This document shows, in pieces, positions 46,648 to 53,701 of a DNA stretch of 64,000 bases. The notes under the pieces are model-generated. The model saw only the letters and a program-made list of their open reading frames with translations, made no database searches and had not been told where the DNA came from. Each line of letters starts with the position of its first letter. Within the stretch, counting starts at the first letter, position 1. A program made the translations under genes and the position numbers. The DNA is from Paenibacillus sabinae T27 (GTDB lineage Bacteria > Bacillota > Bacilli > Paenibacillales > Paenibacillaceae): the NCBI RefSeq assembly GCF_000612505.1, contig NZ_CP004078.1, forward strand, positions 2,220,001-2,284,000, given 5' to 3'.

Positions 46648-46917
46648 ATGAAGAAGAAATTATGGATTGGCATCGGCGCGATCGTGCTGACGCTTGGTAT
46701 CGGCACCGCCGTATATGCCGCTGACACCGGCAACCCTGCATTTGAGCAGATGCTCCCCTTTATGAAAAAAATGCATCCGAGCCTGACCGACCAGCAGCTG
46801 AATGATATGTACAAATCCTGTGGAGAACAAAAAGGCAATATGGATAATATGATGAAATCCGGTTCCGGAATGATGAAGAATATGGGGAGTATGATGAACG
46901 GAAGCTCCATGATGTAA
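46648..46917 (+). CDS. small exported Met-rich protein, possible copper binder
   Basis: 89 residues. Signal peptide to about residue 25 (VYA cleavage), then a short helical domain with one Cys (MYKSCGEQ), then a tail with about ten methionines in 30 residues (MDNMMKSGSGMMKNMGSMM). Met-rich exported tails often bind Cu(I). AAAGGAGG precedes the ATG and a terminator follows, so it is a real monocistronic gene. Function inferred only from composition. Confidence 0.75.
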   Translation: MKKKLWIGIGAIVLTLGIGTAVYAADTGNPAFEQMLPFMKKMHPSLTDQQLNDMYKSCGEQKGNMDNMMKSGSGMMKNMGSMMNGSSMM

Positions 46918-46944
46918 AAAGCTGGATTGTGACGGGTAAACGAG

Positions 46945-46985
46945 AATGGCGTGCGCGAATCGAAGATTCGGCACGCTATTTTTTT
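46945..46985 (+). terminator. terminator after the Met-rich protein gene
   Basis: AATGGCGTGC...GAATC pairs with GATTC...GCACGCTATT, followed by TTTTTTT. Confidence 0.88.
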
Positions 46986-47102
46986 ACGTTGGATAGAATG
47001 ATTGTCATTGTTTACATCCAACACACGTTACAAAACTTTCCCTTTTCTATACATAAATTAGAAGATATTATAAGGTTATTATTTCAAAGGAGGTAACCAT
47101 TT

Positions 47103-47639
47103 TTGGAACGGAAATTACCTTTATTTATTGTTACCGGAGCGAGCGGTGTAGGTAAAACAACGGTCATGGAGGAGCTGCGAGTTCAATTACCTGATTTTGT
47201 TGTATTCAGCACGGATATTGATAATTTTGGTACGACCGCTTCCAAGTTGGAATACCAGGATCGCTATAACTTGCTGCTTCATTTTGCTAGCGCTGTTGCC
47301 AAATCCGGAAGAGGAACGATTATATGTGGGACGTTTATGCCCTGGGATGCGGAGAAATGTGATGTGTATCAAGCGTTTAGTGAACTTTGCTTTATTAACT
47401 TACATTGTGATGACACCACCCGTAATCGTCGTCTTCGTAACCGAGAGGATAAAGCGATGTGGACGGATGATATGCTAAAACAACATGAACAATTTGCCCA
47501 GTGGCTTCTCGACAATGCCGAAACCGCATACAACCCGCCGATGCCGACAATTGTCACAACGTCCACTCCACCAGCTGAAGTTGCGGAGCAAATAAAAGAA
47601 TACGTTTTGCTGAAATGGAATCAGCGGAATGTTACATAA
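47103..47639 (+). CDS. P-loop nucleoside/adenylate-kinase-like protein
   Basis: 178 residues. Walker A GASGVGKTT near the N-terminus, then a DxD-like STDIDNFG and a lid-type segment RNRRLRNREDKAMW. Soluble ATP-dependent kinase-like protein of unknown substrate. TTG start 47103 after AAAGGAGG. It lies immediately before the first repeat half-sites and may itself be an early cassette. Confidence 0.75.
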   Translation: MERKLPLFIVTGASGVGKTTVMEELRVQLPDFVVFSTDIDNFGTTASKLEYQDRYNLLLHFASAVAKSGRGTIICGTFMPWDAEKCDVYQAFSELCFINLHCDDTTRNRRLRNREDKAMWTDDMLKQHEQFAQWLLDNAETAYNPPMPTIVTTSTPPAEVAEQIKEYVLLKWNQRNVT

Positions 47640-47673
47640 GCGATGAAGTAAGTAAAATTAGGTTGCTTAAAGA

Positions 47674-47732
47674 TTTCGTGAATATACGTTAAATAGTGTA
47701 TTTTAAGAAGTTCGTAAATAAGATGTTATCGG
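47674..47732 (+). repeat. two attC-like right half-sites (array start)
   Basis: TTCGTGAAT-ATAC-GTTAAAT (47674-47693) and TTCGTAAAT-AAGAT-GTTATCGG (47711-47732) have the L'-R' end of the repeats found after each gene further on. Matching left halves are not visible, so these are partial sites. The spacers (4-5 nt) are shorter than the 8 nt of later copies. Confidence 0.6.
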
Positions 47733-47775
47733 AAATTATTGCAATATGTATTGAGTATGTCTCAAGGAGGTAAAT

Positions 47776-48321
47776 ATGAAACAAAAACATGCTGATCGTC
47801 CCAATTGGGGACGAATACTAATAAAACGATACTTTCAGGAATATATCAGTAACGACGAATATGAAGGATATATTTCATATTTGCTTCTTGATAAAGTAAA
47901 GGAAACACTTACAGTCAAGTACGATACAGATGAGATTTGTATAGTAGATGACGGATTTTCATGGATGATGTTCTTTCCGAAGAATAAATTATACAGTTTA
48001 ACACTTATGATTAATCAGGATTATAAAGTTCTTCAATGGTATTTTGACATTATAAAATCAATGGAATTAACGAATGAAGGAATACCTTTAATAAATGACA
48101 TGTACTTGGATTACGTGGTATTGCCTAATGGAAAGCTGATTGTCAAAGATGAAGAAGAATTGAAAAACGCACGTATTGATGAAATTATTTCTGACGAAGA
48201 ATTCAAGATTGCTTTACATGAAGGGATGAAATTAAAAAAAAATATAACCGAACATAGGAATGAATTAATAAATAATATAGACAAATATATAGAAGGATTA
48301 AAGAAATATCGAGAGGGTTGA
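47776..48321 (+). CDS. DUF402-like protein, first cassette gene
   Basis: 181 residues with the DUF402 pattern (VDDGFSWMMFFPKNKLYSLT, YFDIIKSMELTNEGIPLIND with metal-ligand Asp residues). DUF402 proteins hydrolyse nucleotide or pyrophosphate bonds in some cases. It is AT-rich and lies between a half-site and a full attC-like repeat. The repeat's first arm CCGATAAC is the exact complement of GTTATCGG at the cassette start. Confidence 0.75.
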   Translation: MKQKHADRPNWGRILIKRYFQEYISNDEYEGYISYLLLDKVKETLTVKYDTDEICIVDDGFSWMMFFPKNKLYSLTLMINQDYKVLQWYFDIIKSMELTNEGIPLINDMYLDYVVLPNGKLIVKDEEELKNARIDEIISDEEFKIALHEGMKLKKNITEHRNELINNIDKYIEGLKKYREG

Positions 48322-48337
48322 TTCAAGGCAATAACAT

Positions 48338-48527
48338 CCGATAACACCGCATTCCCGCAGCAGGCCTAATGGCCCTTGGTCACCAGATGCTTTGAGCAGG
48401 GAAGCAGATTCAGGCGACACACACGCACCACCTAAGCGCAGTTTCACCCTGTTTGGACCCGGATTCCCCTATGGCTCTATGCTACCTTTAAGGTGGTGGC
48501 GCGTCGGGAATGCAACAACGTTAGATG
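48338..48527 (+). repeat. attC-like site 1
   Basis: R'' CCGATAAC (48338-48345), 5-nt spacer, L'' GCATTCCCG; L' CGGGAATGC (48505-48513, exact complement of L''), then R' GTTAGATG (48520-48527), a perfect GTTRRRY core. The inner part holds further pairing (CACCACCTAA/TTAAGGTGGTG). 190 bp. Confidence 0.8.
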
Positions 48528-48570
48528 AAATCGGGGAAAAGCATTACAAATTTTTAGAGGAGGTAATTCT

Positions 48571-49041
48571 GTGGGATATGTTGAAGATCTCAGAACTCTG
48601 GTTGGGAATCAACCCTTCTTATTGGTTAGACCGAGCGTTGCTATACTGAATGAAAAAGGACAAATTTTACTAGTCAAATACCAAGATCAAACATGGGGAA
48701 TTCCTGGTGGGCTAATGGAACTTGGAGAAACAGTTGAGGAGTGTATTAGAAGAGAAGTAAAAGAAGAAATAAATATCGAGATAGGATCTGTACAATTATT
48801 TGGGGTGTACTCAGGAGAAAAACTATATACAAAACTAAAAAACGGACATGAATATTACAATATTATTATTGGGTACCTATGTACGGAATATAATGGACAA
48901 TTAAAACCTGATGGAAACGAAGTAATAGAAGCGGAGTTTTTTGACCTCAATAAAATACCTGAAAAGACAGACCCTTATATTAAACAGAAACTTGAACAAT
49001 TAGGACCTAAACTTCAATTCATTCTCAGAGCGTCACAATGA
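48571..49041 (+). CDS. NUDIX hydrolase, cassette gene
   Basis: 156 residues. NUDIX box GGLMELGETVEECIRREVKEEI (GX5EX7REVXEE) is intact at about residues 45-68. It hydrolyses nucleoside diphosphate derivatives. GTG start with GAGGAGG upstream; the start is 44 nt after the GTTAGATG core. Typical small, self-contained cassette cargo. Confidence 0.9.
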   Translation: MGYVEDLRTLVGNQPFLLVRPSVAILNEKGQILLVKYQDQTWGIPGGLMELGETVEECIRREVKEEINIEIGSVQLFGVYSGEKLYTKLKNGHEYYNIIIGYLCTEYNGQLKPDGNEVIEAEFFDLNKIPEKTDPYIKQKLEQLGPKLQFILRASQ

Positions 49042-49053
49042 AGCCTCCGATAT

Positions 49054-49219
49054 CGCATAACATAGCATTCACGCTGCGAGCCCTGACAGTCCTCTCGGTC
49101 TGCAGAAGCTAGAGAGAGGAGGTTATGGCAGCAGACAAAACCCCGCAAGACTAAGTCTAACAACCCGGCGCTGAAGCGTCATAAGCCACTCGGGTTCGTG
49201 AATACCACAACGTTATGCG
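49054..49219 (+). repeat. attC-like site 2
   Basis: R'' CGCATAAC (49054-49061), ATAGC spacer, L'' ATTCACG; L' CGTGAAT (49197-49203), 8-nt spacer, R' GTTATGCG (49212-49219). R''/R' and L''/L' are both perfect complements. 166 bp. Confidence 0.85.
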
Positions 49220-49250
49220 AAATGACTTAAACCATGAAAGGAGAAAAAAT

Positions 49251-49799
49251 ATGTCTCGATTCCCCATATTAGAAACAGAAAGATTTGTACTAAGACAGCT
49301 TAATCAAGACGATTCAAGAGAAATATTTCAATATTTCTCTTTGGATGAAGTTACAAAATTTTATGATTTGGAGAGTTTTACGAATATTGAGCAAGCAGAA
49401 GAACTAATTGATAGATGGAATCAAAAGTTTGAAAGAAATCAGGGCATTCGCTGGGGAATCACTTTGCGGTCGGAAAGCAGAGTAATTGGAACATGTGGAT
49501 TTCATGGATGGATGAAAAATCATTATAAAGCTGAAATTGGATATGAACTAACACCAGAATATTGGCGGCAAGGCTATATGTCTGAGGTGATTCAGAAGGC
49601 AATTGAATTCGGATTTAACAATCTTGGATTAAACCGTATTCAAGCATTTGTAGAACCAGAGAATGTGGGATCAAGAAGGGTGCTTGAGAAAATTGGATTT
49701 AGTGAAGAAGGGACATTGAAGGAACATTTTTATTGGAGGAATCGGTTTGTTGATACTGTAATATATGCATTACTTAAGAAAGATTATAAAGTGCGTTAA
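49251..49799 (+). CDS. GNAT N-acetyltransferase (RimJ/RimL type), cassette gene
   Basis: 182 residues. ETERFVLRQLNQDD start, acetyl-CoA loop ELTPEYWRQGYMSEV, and the C-terminal NRIQAFVEPENVGSRRVLEK motif. Acetylates a protein N-terminus or small amine. The internal ATG 49251 follows AAAGGAG; an upstream in-frame ATG (49215) overlaps the GTTATGCG core. Same orientation as its neighbours. Confidence 0.9.
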   Translation: MSRFPILETERFVLRQLNQDDSREIFQYFSLDEVTKFYDLESFTNIEQAEELIDRWNQKFERNQGIRWGITLRSESRVIGTCGFHGWMKNHYKAEIGYELTPEYWRQGYMSEVIQKAIEFGFNNLGLNRIQAFVEPENVGSRRVLEKIGFSEEGTLKEHFYWRNRFVDTVIYALLKKDYKVR

Positions 49800-49830
49800 G
49801 TAGTGGGATTAATCAAAGAAGAAGACGCTT

Positions 49831-49913
49831 CGCCTAACACCGTATTTACGCTGCGGAGCCTGCGGCTCCTTGGTCTGTAGGAGTTGGGTTCGTAGATACA
49901 AGAACGTTAGATG
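49831..49913 (+). repeat. attC-like site 3
   Basis: R'' CGCCTAAC (49831-49838), ACCGT spacer, L'' ATTTACG; inner stem GGAGCC/GGCTCC; L' CGTAGAT (49891-49897), 8-nt spacer, R' GTTAGATG (49906-49913). 83 bp, the shortest full copy. Confidence 0.8.
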
Positions 49914-49970
49914 AAATTGTGCACTGGTTTTAAAGCATAAAGAAAATAATAATTTGTGAGGTGAACTCAA

Positions 49971-50030
49971 ATGGACTTGCGATTGAAATTTAATGAAGAT
50001 GTAGTTAATTATGATAAATGGCGACCATAG
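49971..50030 (+). pseudogene. 19-codon methyltransferase-like stub, truncated cassette gene
   Basis: ATG 49971 with GTGAGGTGAA upstream opens MDLRLKFNEDVVNYDKWRP then TAG. The sequence matches the start of class I SAM methyltransferases (KFNEDVxxYDKWRPxY). The gene is cut at codon 19 and joined directly to the right half of an attC-like repeat, so most of the gene and the left half-site were lost. Confidence 0.7.
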
Positions 50031-50056
50031 GTTCGTGAATGCGGAAACGTTATGCG
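50031..50056 (+). repeat. attC-like right half-site 4
   Basis: L' TTCGTGAAT (50032-50040), 8-nt spacer GCGGAAAC, R' GTTATGCG (50049-50056). No left arm: the truncated methyltransferase stub abuts it. Confidence 0.75.
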
Positions 50057-50103
50057 AAACCAACGAGAAACATTTAAACACATAGATTACTGGAGGAATT
50101 TAT

Positions 50104-50688
50104 ATGAAAGATATTATCCCCAACAATTATTTTTGGCAAGATGGGGTAATCAGATTGCGTGCAATACAACCTGAGGACTGGGAAGAGCACTATAACAATC
50201 GTTTTGATACACCCGCTCGAAGGTTAGTTGATTATGAAGTAGAATTACCCCCTACAATGGTTGAAGCTAAACGTTTTGCTGAAGAATTTGCAGATTTTTC
50301 GGCTAACCAGGGTAGGATAATGTTTACTATCGAGAATTTTGAATGCGAAAACGTAGGAGGAATTAATCTTAATAGCATTGACGAAAGAAATGGAACTTTT
50401 AGTATTGGTATACAGATAAATCGGGATCACCGAGGTAATGGTTGTGGTACTAGAGCCATGAGAATTCTATTAAGATACGCATTTTTCGAAAGGAGACTTA
50501 ATAAGTTTAATGTCTCTATTCTTGAAGGGAATGACGCCTCAGAGAAGATGATGAAAAAACTAGGATGTATTCAAGAAGGAATTCGTCGGCAAGTTGTTTA
50601 TACCAATGGCAAATATCTAAATGAAATTCTCTTTGGAATGACTAAAGAAGAATTTGAACAGATGGAAGACAAGGTTTTAATTAAGTAG
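50104..50688 (+). CDS. GNAT N-acetyltransferase, cassette gene
   Basis: 194 residues. IRLRAIQPEDWEEHY start, GIQINRDHRGNGCGTRAMRI as acetyl-CoA loop, and LEGNDASEKMMKKLGC near the end. A different GNAT subfamily from the one at 49.3 kb. GGAGGAATTTAT precedes the ATG, 54 nt after the GTTATGCG core. Confidence 0.9.
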   Translation: MKDIIPNNYFWQDGVIRLRAIQPEDWEEHYNNRFDTPARRLVDYEVELPPTMVEAKRFAEEFADFSANQGRIMFTIENFECENVGGINLNSIDERNGTFSIGIQINRDHRGNGCGTRAMRILLRYAFFERRLNKFNVSILEGNDASEKMMKKLGCIQEGIRRQVVYTNGKYLNEILFGMTKEEFEQMEDKVLIK

Positions 50689-50708
50689 TTCAAAGAAGTC
50701 GTTGGAAT

Positions 50709-50855
50709 TGCAAAACACCACATTCACGCATCGGAGCTACCGCCCCTTGGTTGTCAGATGTATAATCATGGAAGAAGCTCAGACAACAAACGCCCTTAGC
50801 CTAAGATAAGAGCTATCTAAGGCAGGGGCGTTTCGTGAATAATAGTATGTTGGAG
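50709..50855 (+). repeat. attC-like site 5
   Basis: R'' TGCAAAAC (50709-50716), ACCAC spacer, L'' ATTCACG; L' CGTGAAT (50834-50840), 8-nt spacer, R' GTTGGAG (50849-50855). R'' fits its own cassette's start (GTTATGCG) at 6 of 8 positions, better than the R' that follows. Confidence 0.7.
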
Positions 50856-50869
50856 AAGGAGTTGGGGAA

Positions 50870-51304
50870 ATGTTACATTTAACTTGTACATATTTAATTG
50901 TGAAAGATATGGAAGAATCGATTTCATTTTATGAAACAGTCCTAGGGATCAAAGCACAATCAAGGAACATAAAGAGATGGGCTCAATTTGATTGTGGAAA
51001 TACAATAGCATTATGGAATCCTGAATATGATCTCGAACTAATTAGAAACAATGATGATTTAGAGGAGCATTTCAACAAGGAGTATTTATTGTTTAAGCAA
51101 AATAACAAAATAAATTACGGAAATAATATCATACTCAATTTTAACGTACCAGATCTTAAAAATGAATATGAACGTATCAAGGCTTTGAATATTGGTAGAG
51201 TAACAGAAATTTTATACATAAATATAGTTCAACCCTACTATTGCTTTATGCTTGAAGATCCGGATGGAAATATGCTTGAGATAACTGGACCATACAACAA
51301 ATAA
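50870..51304 (+). CDS. VOC-family (glyoxalase/bleomycin resistance-like) protein, cassette gene
   Basis: 144 residues. Two beta-alpha-beta modules: LTCTYLIVKDMEESISFYET at the start and YYCFMLEDPDGNMLEITGPY with the terminal metal-ligand Glu. Binds a metal and a small toxin or metabolite. AAGGAGTTGGGGA precedes the ATG. Confidence 0.88.
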   Translation: MLHLTCTYLIVKDMEESISFYETVLGIKAQSRNIKRWAQFDCGNTIALWNPEYDLELIRNNDDLEEHFNKEYLLFKQNNKINYGNNIILNFNVPDLKNEYERIKALNIGRVTEILYINIVQPYYCFMLEDPDGNMLEITGPYNK

Positions 51305-51349
51305 TAGAAAAGAAGAATATTGTAAGTAATTCGAAGAAGGCAGAGACAT

Positions 51350-51516
51350 CACCTAACATTGCATTCAACGCAGCGGGCCCGCAAGGACCCTTGGTCCGGG
51401 AGAGACATTTCGAGGGAGCGGATTCACCGGACACATTCAATCGACTAAGTGGCGGAGCCACCCGGCACTACGAGCCTTAAGCTGATTGGACGTCGTGAAT
51501 ACTGGAATGTTAGGTG
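51350..51516 (+). repeat. attC-like site 6
   Basis: R'' CACCTAAC (51350-51357), ATTGC spacer, L'' ATTCAACG; L' CGTGAAT (51494-51500), 8-nt spacer, R' GTTAGGTG (51509-51516). TCACCTAACATT and AATGTTAGGTGA are exact complements over 12 bp. 167 bp. Confidence 0.85.
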
Positions 51517-51586
51517 AAAGATCGGCATTAAATTCGTTATGAGTAAATCATCCGCAACGTCCTGTTGCTCGAAGTGAGGAAAAATA

Positions 51587-51727
51587 ATGAAAAATACAAC
51601 GAATGTTTACTTTGTTAGGCATGCTCAATCTGACCACACTGTTCATAATGAGGAATTGCGACCGTTAACAGTGAAAGGCTTAGCAGATACAAAATTAGTT
51701 ACAGTGGTATTAAGAGATAAAGAATAG
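51587..51727 (+). pseudogene. histidine phosphatase N-terminal fragment
   Basis: 46 codons beginning MKNTTNVYFVRHAQSD, with the RHG-type phosphohistidine motif of the phosphoglycerate-mutase-like superfamily, then an early TAG. GAAGTGAGGA lies upstream. Only about a quarter of the domain remains; 51728-51900 is degraded sequence. Confidence 0.75.
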
Positions 51728-51916
51728 GTTATCAAAATCCGCTAGGCAAACAAGATTTATCTATGGCAGATTATACCATTAACAACTTCAATGAGTTGAT
51801 AGAGAGTCAATTTAGTAAGGGGATCTTTGGGGTATATTCCGCCCAAGGTGATTTTTAGGAAGGGGAAGGAAAGGGTAGGGAGACCATTAGTTATTGTTAT
51901 TTTCATTGAAGACCTC

Positions 51917-52162
51917 TTATTCCAGTGAATGGTTGTTCGATAACATCAATGAACTCATTAGCTGTATAAAACACATATAGTTCTCTTGCTGGCTCAGATA
52001 AATGAAGTTTTTATAACTCCTCCATGCCTCTTTAGGATTTGAATAATCCGAAATTACAGACATATTATTAATAATTCTTTTATGATTAATAGAATTTGTT
52101 GCTAGCGCCTCAATTTAGACCCACTTATCAGGGTAATTGTGTCGAACAGTTGACCAATCCAT
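51917..52162 (-). pseudogene. reverse-oriented hypothetical gene with internal stop
   Basis: On the minus strand, ATG 52162 with GGAGG upstream reads MDWSTVRHNYPDKWV, a TAA at codon 16, then continues in the same frame as IEALATNSINHKRIINNM ... to TAA at 51917 (82 codons). Coding character is clear on both sides of the stop, so it is a point-mutated gene of unknown function. It is the only array member on the minus strand. Confidence 0.6.
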
Positions 52163-52252
52163 ACGTACACCTCCAAGAGAAGATATATAAATAATTGTAC
52201 TGTTCCTTTAAAGAACAATCAATGAATGAAGACTCGATGAAGCACGGTTCTG

Positions 52253-52300
52253 CGTATAACAATGCATTCGGGGAGGTTCGTATACGGCCAATGTTATGAT
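52253..52300 (+). repeat. attC-like site 7 (degenerate)
   Basis: R'' CGTATAAC (52253-52260), AATGC spacer, ATTCGGG; then TTCGTATAC and GTTATGAT (52293-52300). Only 48 bp, with poor inner pairing: a decayed or recombined copy. Confidence 0.6.
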
Positions 52301-52480
52301 GCTGAAGCCGGCCCATGGAATTTATCTAAAACGAGCTTATATTTAGAATATTCAATCCGGAAATTTTTTGAGGATAACTTTCAGATTAAAGAGAATATGA
52401 ATGTCTGCAATATCGGAATAGGTGCCGGAGAATGGGATAGATATTTATCTTATCGCATTAGTGATTCGAGGGACTCGCTG
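52295..52480 (+). pseudogene. methyltransferase fragment
   Basis: Reads YDAEAGPWNLSKTSLYLEYS ... then CNIGIGAGEWDRYLSYRI, with the glycine-rich SAM-binding loop. No start codon of its own lies near: the frame enters from the GTTATGAT core. The C-terminal two thirds are missing and the frame runs into the next half-site. Confidence 0.65.
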
Positions 52481-52484
52481 ACAT

Positions 52485-52524
52485 CCGATAACAATACATA
52501 TACAATGCGGAGCCTGATGGCTCC
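52485..52524 (+). repeat. attC-like left half-site 8
   Basis: CCGATAAC (52485-52492), then AATAC and ATATACA, followed by a GGAGCC/GGCTCC stem. The right half (CGTGAAT...GTT) is absent. Confidence 0.55.
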
Positions 52525-52561
52525 ATAGATGTTTCATTTTTTAAGATCGGAGAGATTAAGT

Positions 52562-52948
52562 ATGCCAAGAGTTAAAATTGATATTAGAGTAGGAAGATCT
52601 GAAGAACATAAGATGAATTTGTTGGCAGCTGTTCATGACGCATTAGTTGAGTCAATTAAGATACCCGATGATGATCGTATACAAATCTTACATGAACATA
52701 AAAAATCAAATTTTGAAGTACCACCAAATAAAACTGAATTATTTACAATCATTGAGATAACCCTATTTTCAGGACGGTCAGTGGAAGCTAAAAGGAGTTT
52801 ATACAGAACTATAACGGAGAAGCTTGAACCCTTAGGAATAATGAAACAAGATATTATGATTATATTACTTGAACCAACTATGGAGAATTGGGGAATACGC
52901 GGGTTGCCGGCTAGCGAAATAAATCTTGGATTCAAAATCGATGTATAA
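52562..52948 (+). CDS. tautomerase-superfamily protein, cassette gene
   Basis: 128 residues starting MPRVKIDIRVGRS: after Met removal the catalytic Pro1 of the 4-oxalocrotonate tautomerase/MSAD superfamily is exposed. It resembles the longer cis-CaaD/MIF-size members. GGAGAGATTAAGT precedes this ATG; an upstream in-frame ATG at 52529 would hide Pro1. Its TAA stop lies within the left arm of the next repeat. Confidence 0.82.
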   Translation: MPRVKIDIRVGRSEEHKMNLLAAVHDALVESIKIPDDDRIQILHEHKKSNFEVPPNKTELFTIIEITLFSGRSVEAKRSLYRTITEKLEPLGIMKQDIMIILLEPTMENWGIRGLPASEINLGFKIDV

Positions 52949-53000
52949 CATAGAGCGGACTTAAGCCATAGTGACGTCGTGAATGCAGATACGTTACGTA
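52943..53000 (+). repeat. attC-like site 9
   Basis: GTATAAC (52943-52949) starts the site; a short AT-rich middle leads to L' CGTGAAT (52978-52984), 8-nt spacer and R' GTTACGTA (52993-53000). 58 bp. Confidence 0.65.
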
Positions 53001-53060
53001 CTGTCTCCCAGCAAATGAATAGCGAAGTTAATTCATAGAACTAACGAGGGGGCGAGCAGA

Positions 53061-53546
53061 ATGGATCTCGAAGAATTTTATCAGTGTCTGTCAGCCGAAG
53101 ATCAAAATATATATTCTGAGATTGCTGATTATGCAATCAACCTTGGTTATAAACCTAAAAAGGCAAAAACCCAGGCGATAAATTACGTGTTCAATAATCA
53201 TAAGACTAAAAAACATATTATGAAGTTTTCAATTGAAAAAGGAAACCCAATACTAAAAATGAAATTTTATGCCTCAAAAGATTACTCCTACATTTTTCAT
53301 GAAAGTATAAGAGCCGTCATTGAAGAATATGATTATAAATATACTGGATGCTACAATTGTGGGAAGTGTAAAGATGGCTTGGAGGGATATGAGTACATAT
53401 ATTCGGATGGCCGTAAATATTTTAGATGTGGCGGAGAATTAATAAGTATACAGCCAATAACACACAAAGAAATTCCGGAAATTAAGGAACTGCTAAATAC
53501 TCAACATCGATATTATTTATCCAAGGTTCGGAAGGGATTACAATAG
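53061..53546 (+). CDS. hypothetical protein with Cys-rich ribbon, cassette gene
   Basis: 161 residues. N-terminal helical half, then a basic domain with CYNCGKC and a distal RCGG, a plausible zinc ribbon at about residues 110-140. GAGGGGGCGAGCAGA precedes the ATG. I do not recognise the family; similar small Bacillota proteins exist, but I cannot name them. Confidence 0.7.
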   Translation: MDLEEFYQCLSAEDQNIYSEIADYAINLGYKPKKAKTQAINYVFNNHKTKKHIMKFSIEKGNPILKMKFYASKDYSYIFHESIRAVIEEYDYKYTGCYNCGKCKDGLEGYEYIYSDGRKYFRCGGELISIQPITHKEIPEIKELLNTQHRYYLSKVRKGLQ

Positions 53547-53574
53547 ATGTCCAATACGTGGCCCATGTCTACAC

Positions 53575-53658
53575 CCGATAAACATAATATGGATTTACCA
53601 GCACGCTGGATAATACCATCAAGCCTTTGGATTTTGTGCGTGAATTTATTGTTAAGTC
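53575..53658 (+). repeat. attC-like site 10 (last recognisable)
   Basis: CCGATAAAC (53575-53583) at the left; L' CGTGAAT (53639-53645), 5-nt spacer, R' GTTAAGTC (53651-53658). Inner pairing is weak. Beyond it I find no convincing copy. Confidence 0.6.
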
Positions 53659-53701
53659 GATGAGAAATTACTGAGGGAACGAAAAAAGGAGTCATCCATT
53701 C

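Noticed and set aside
48300..53700. CRISPR array
   Set aside because: Repeats are long, imperfect inverted structures spaced by whole genes, not short identical direct repeats with equal spacers; no cas gene is present.
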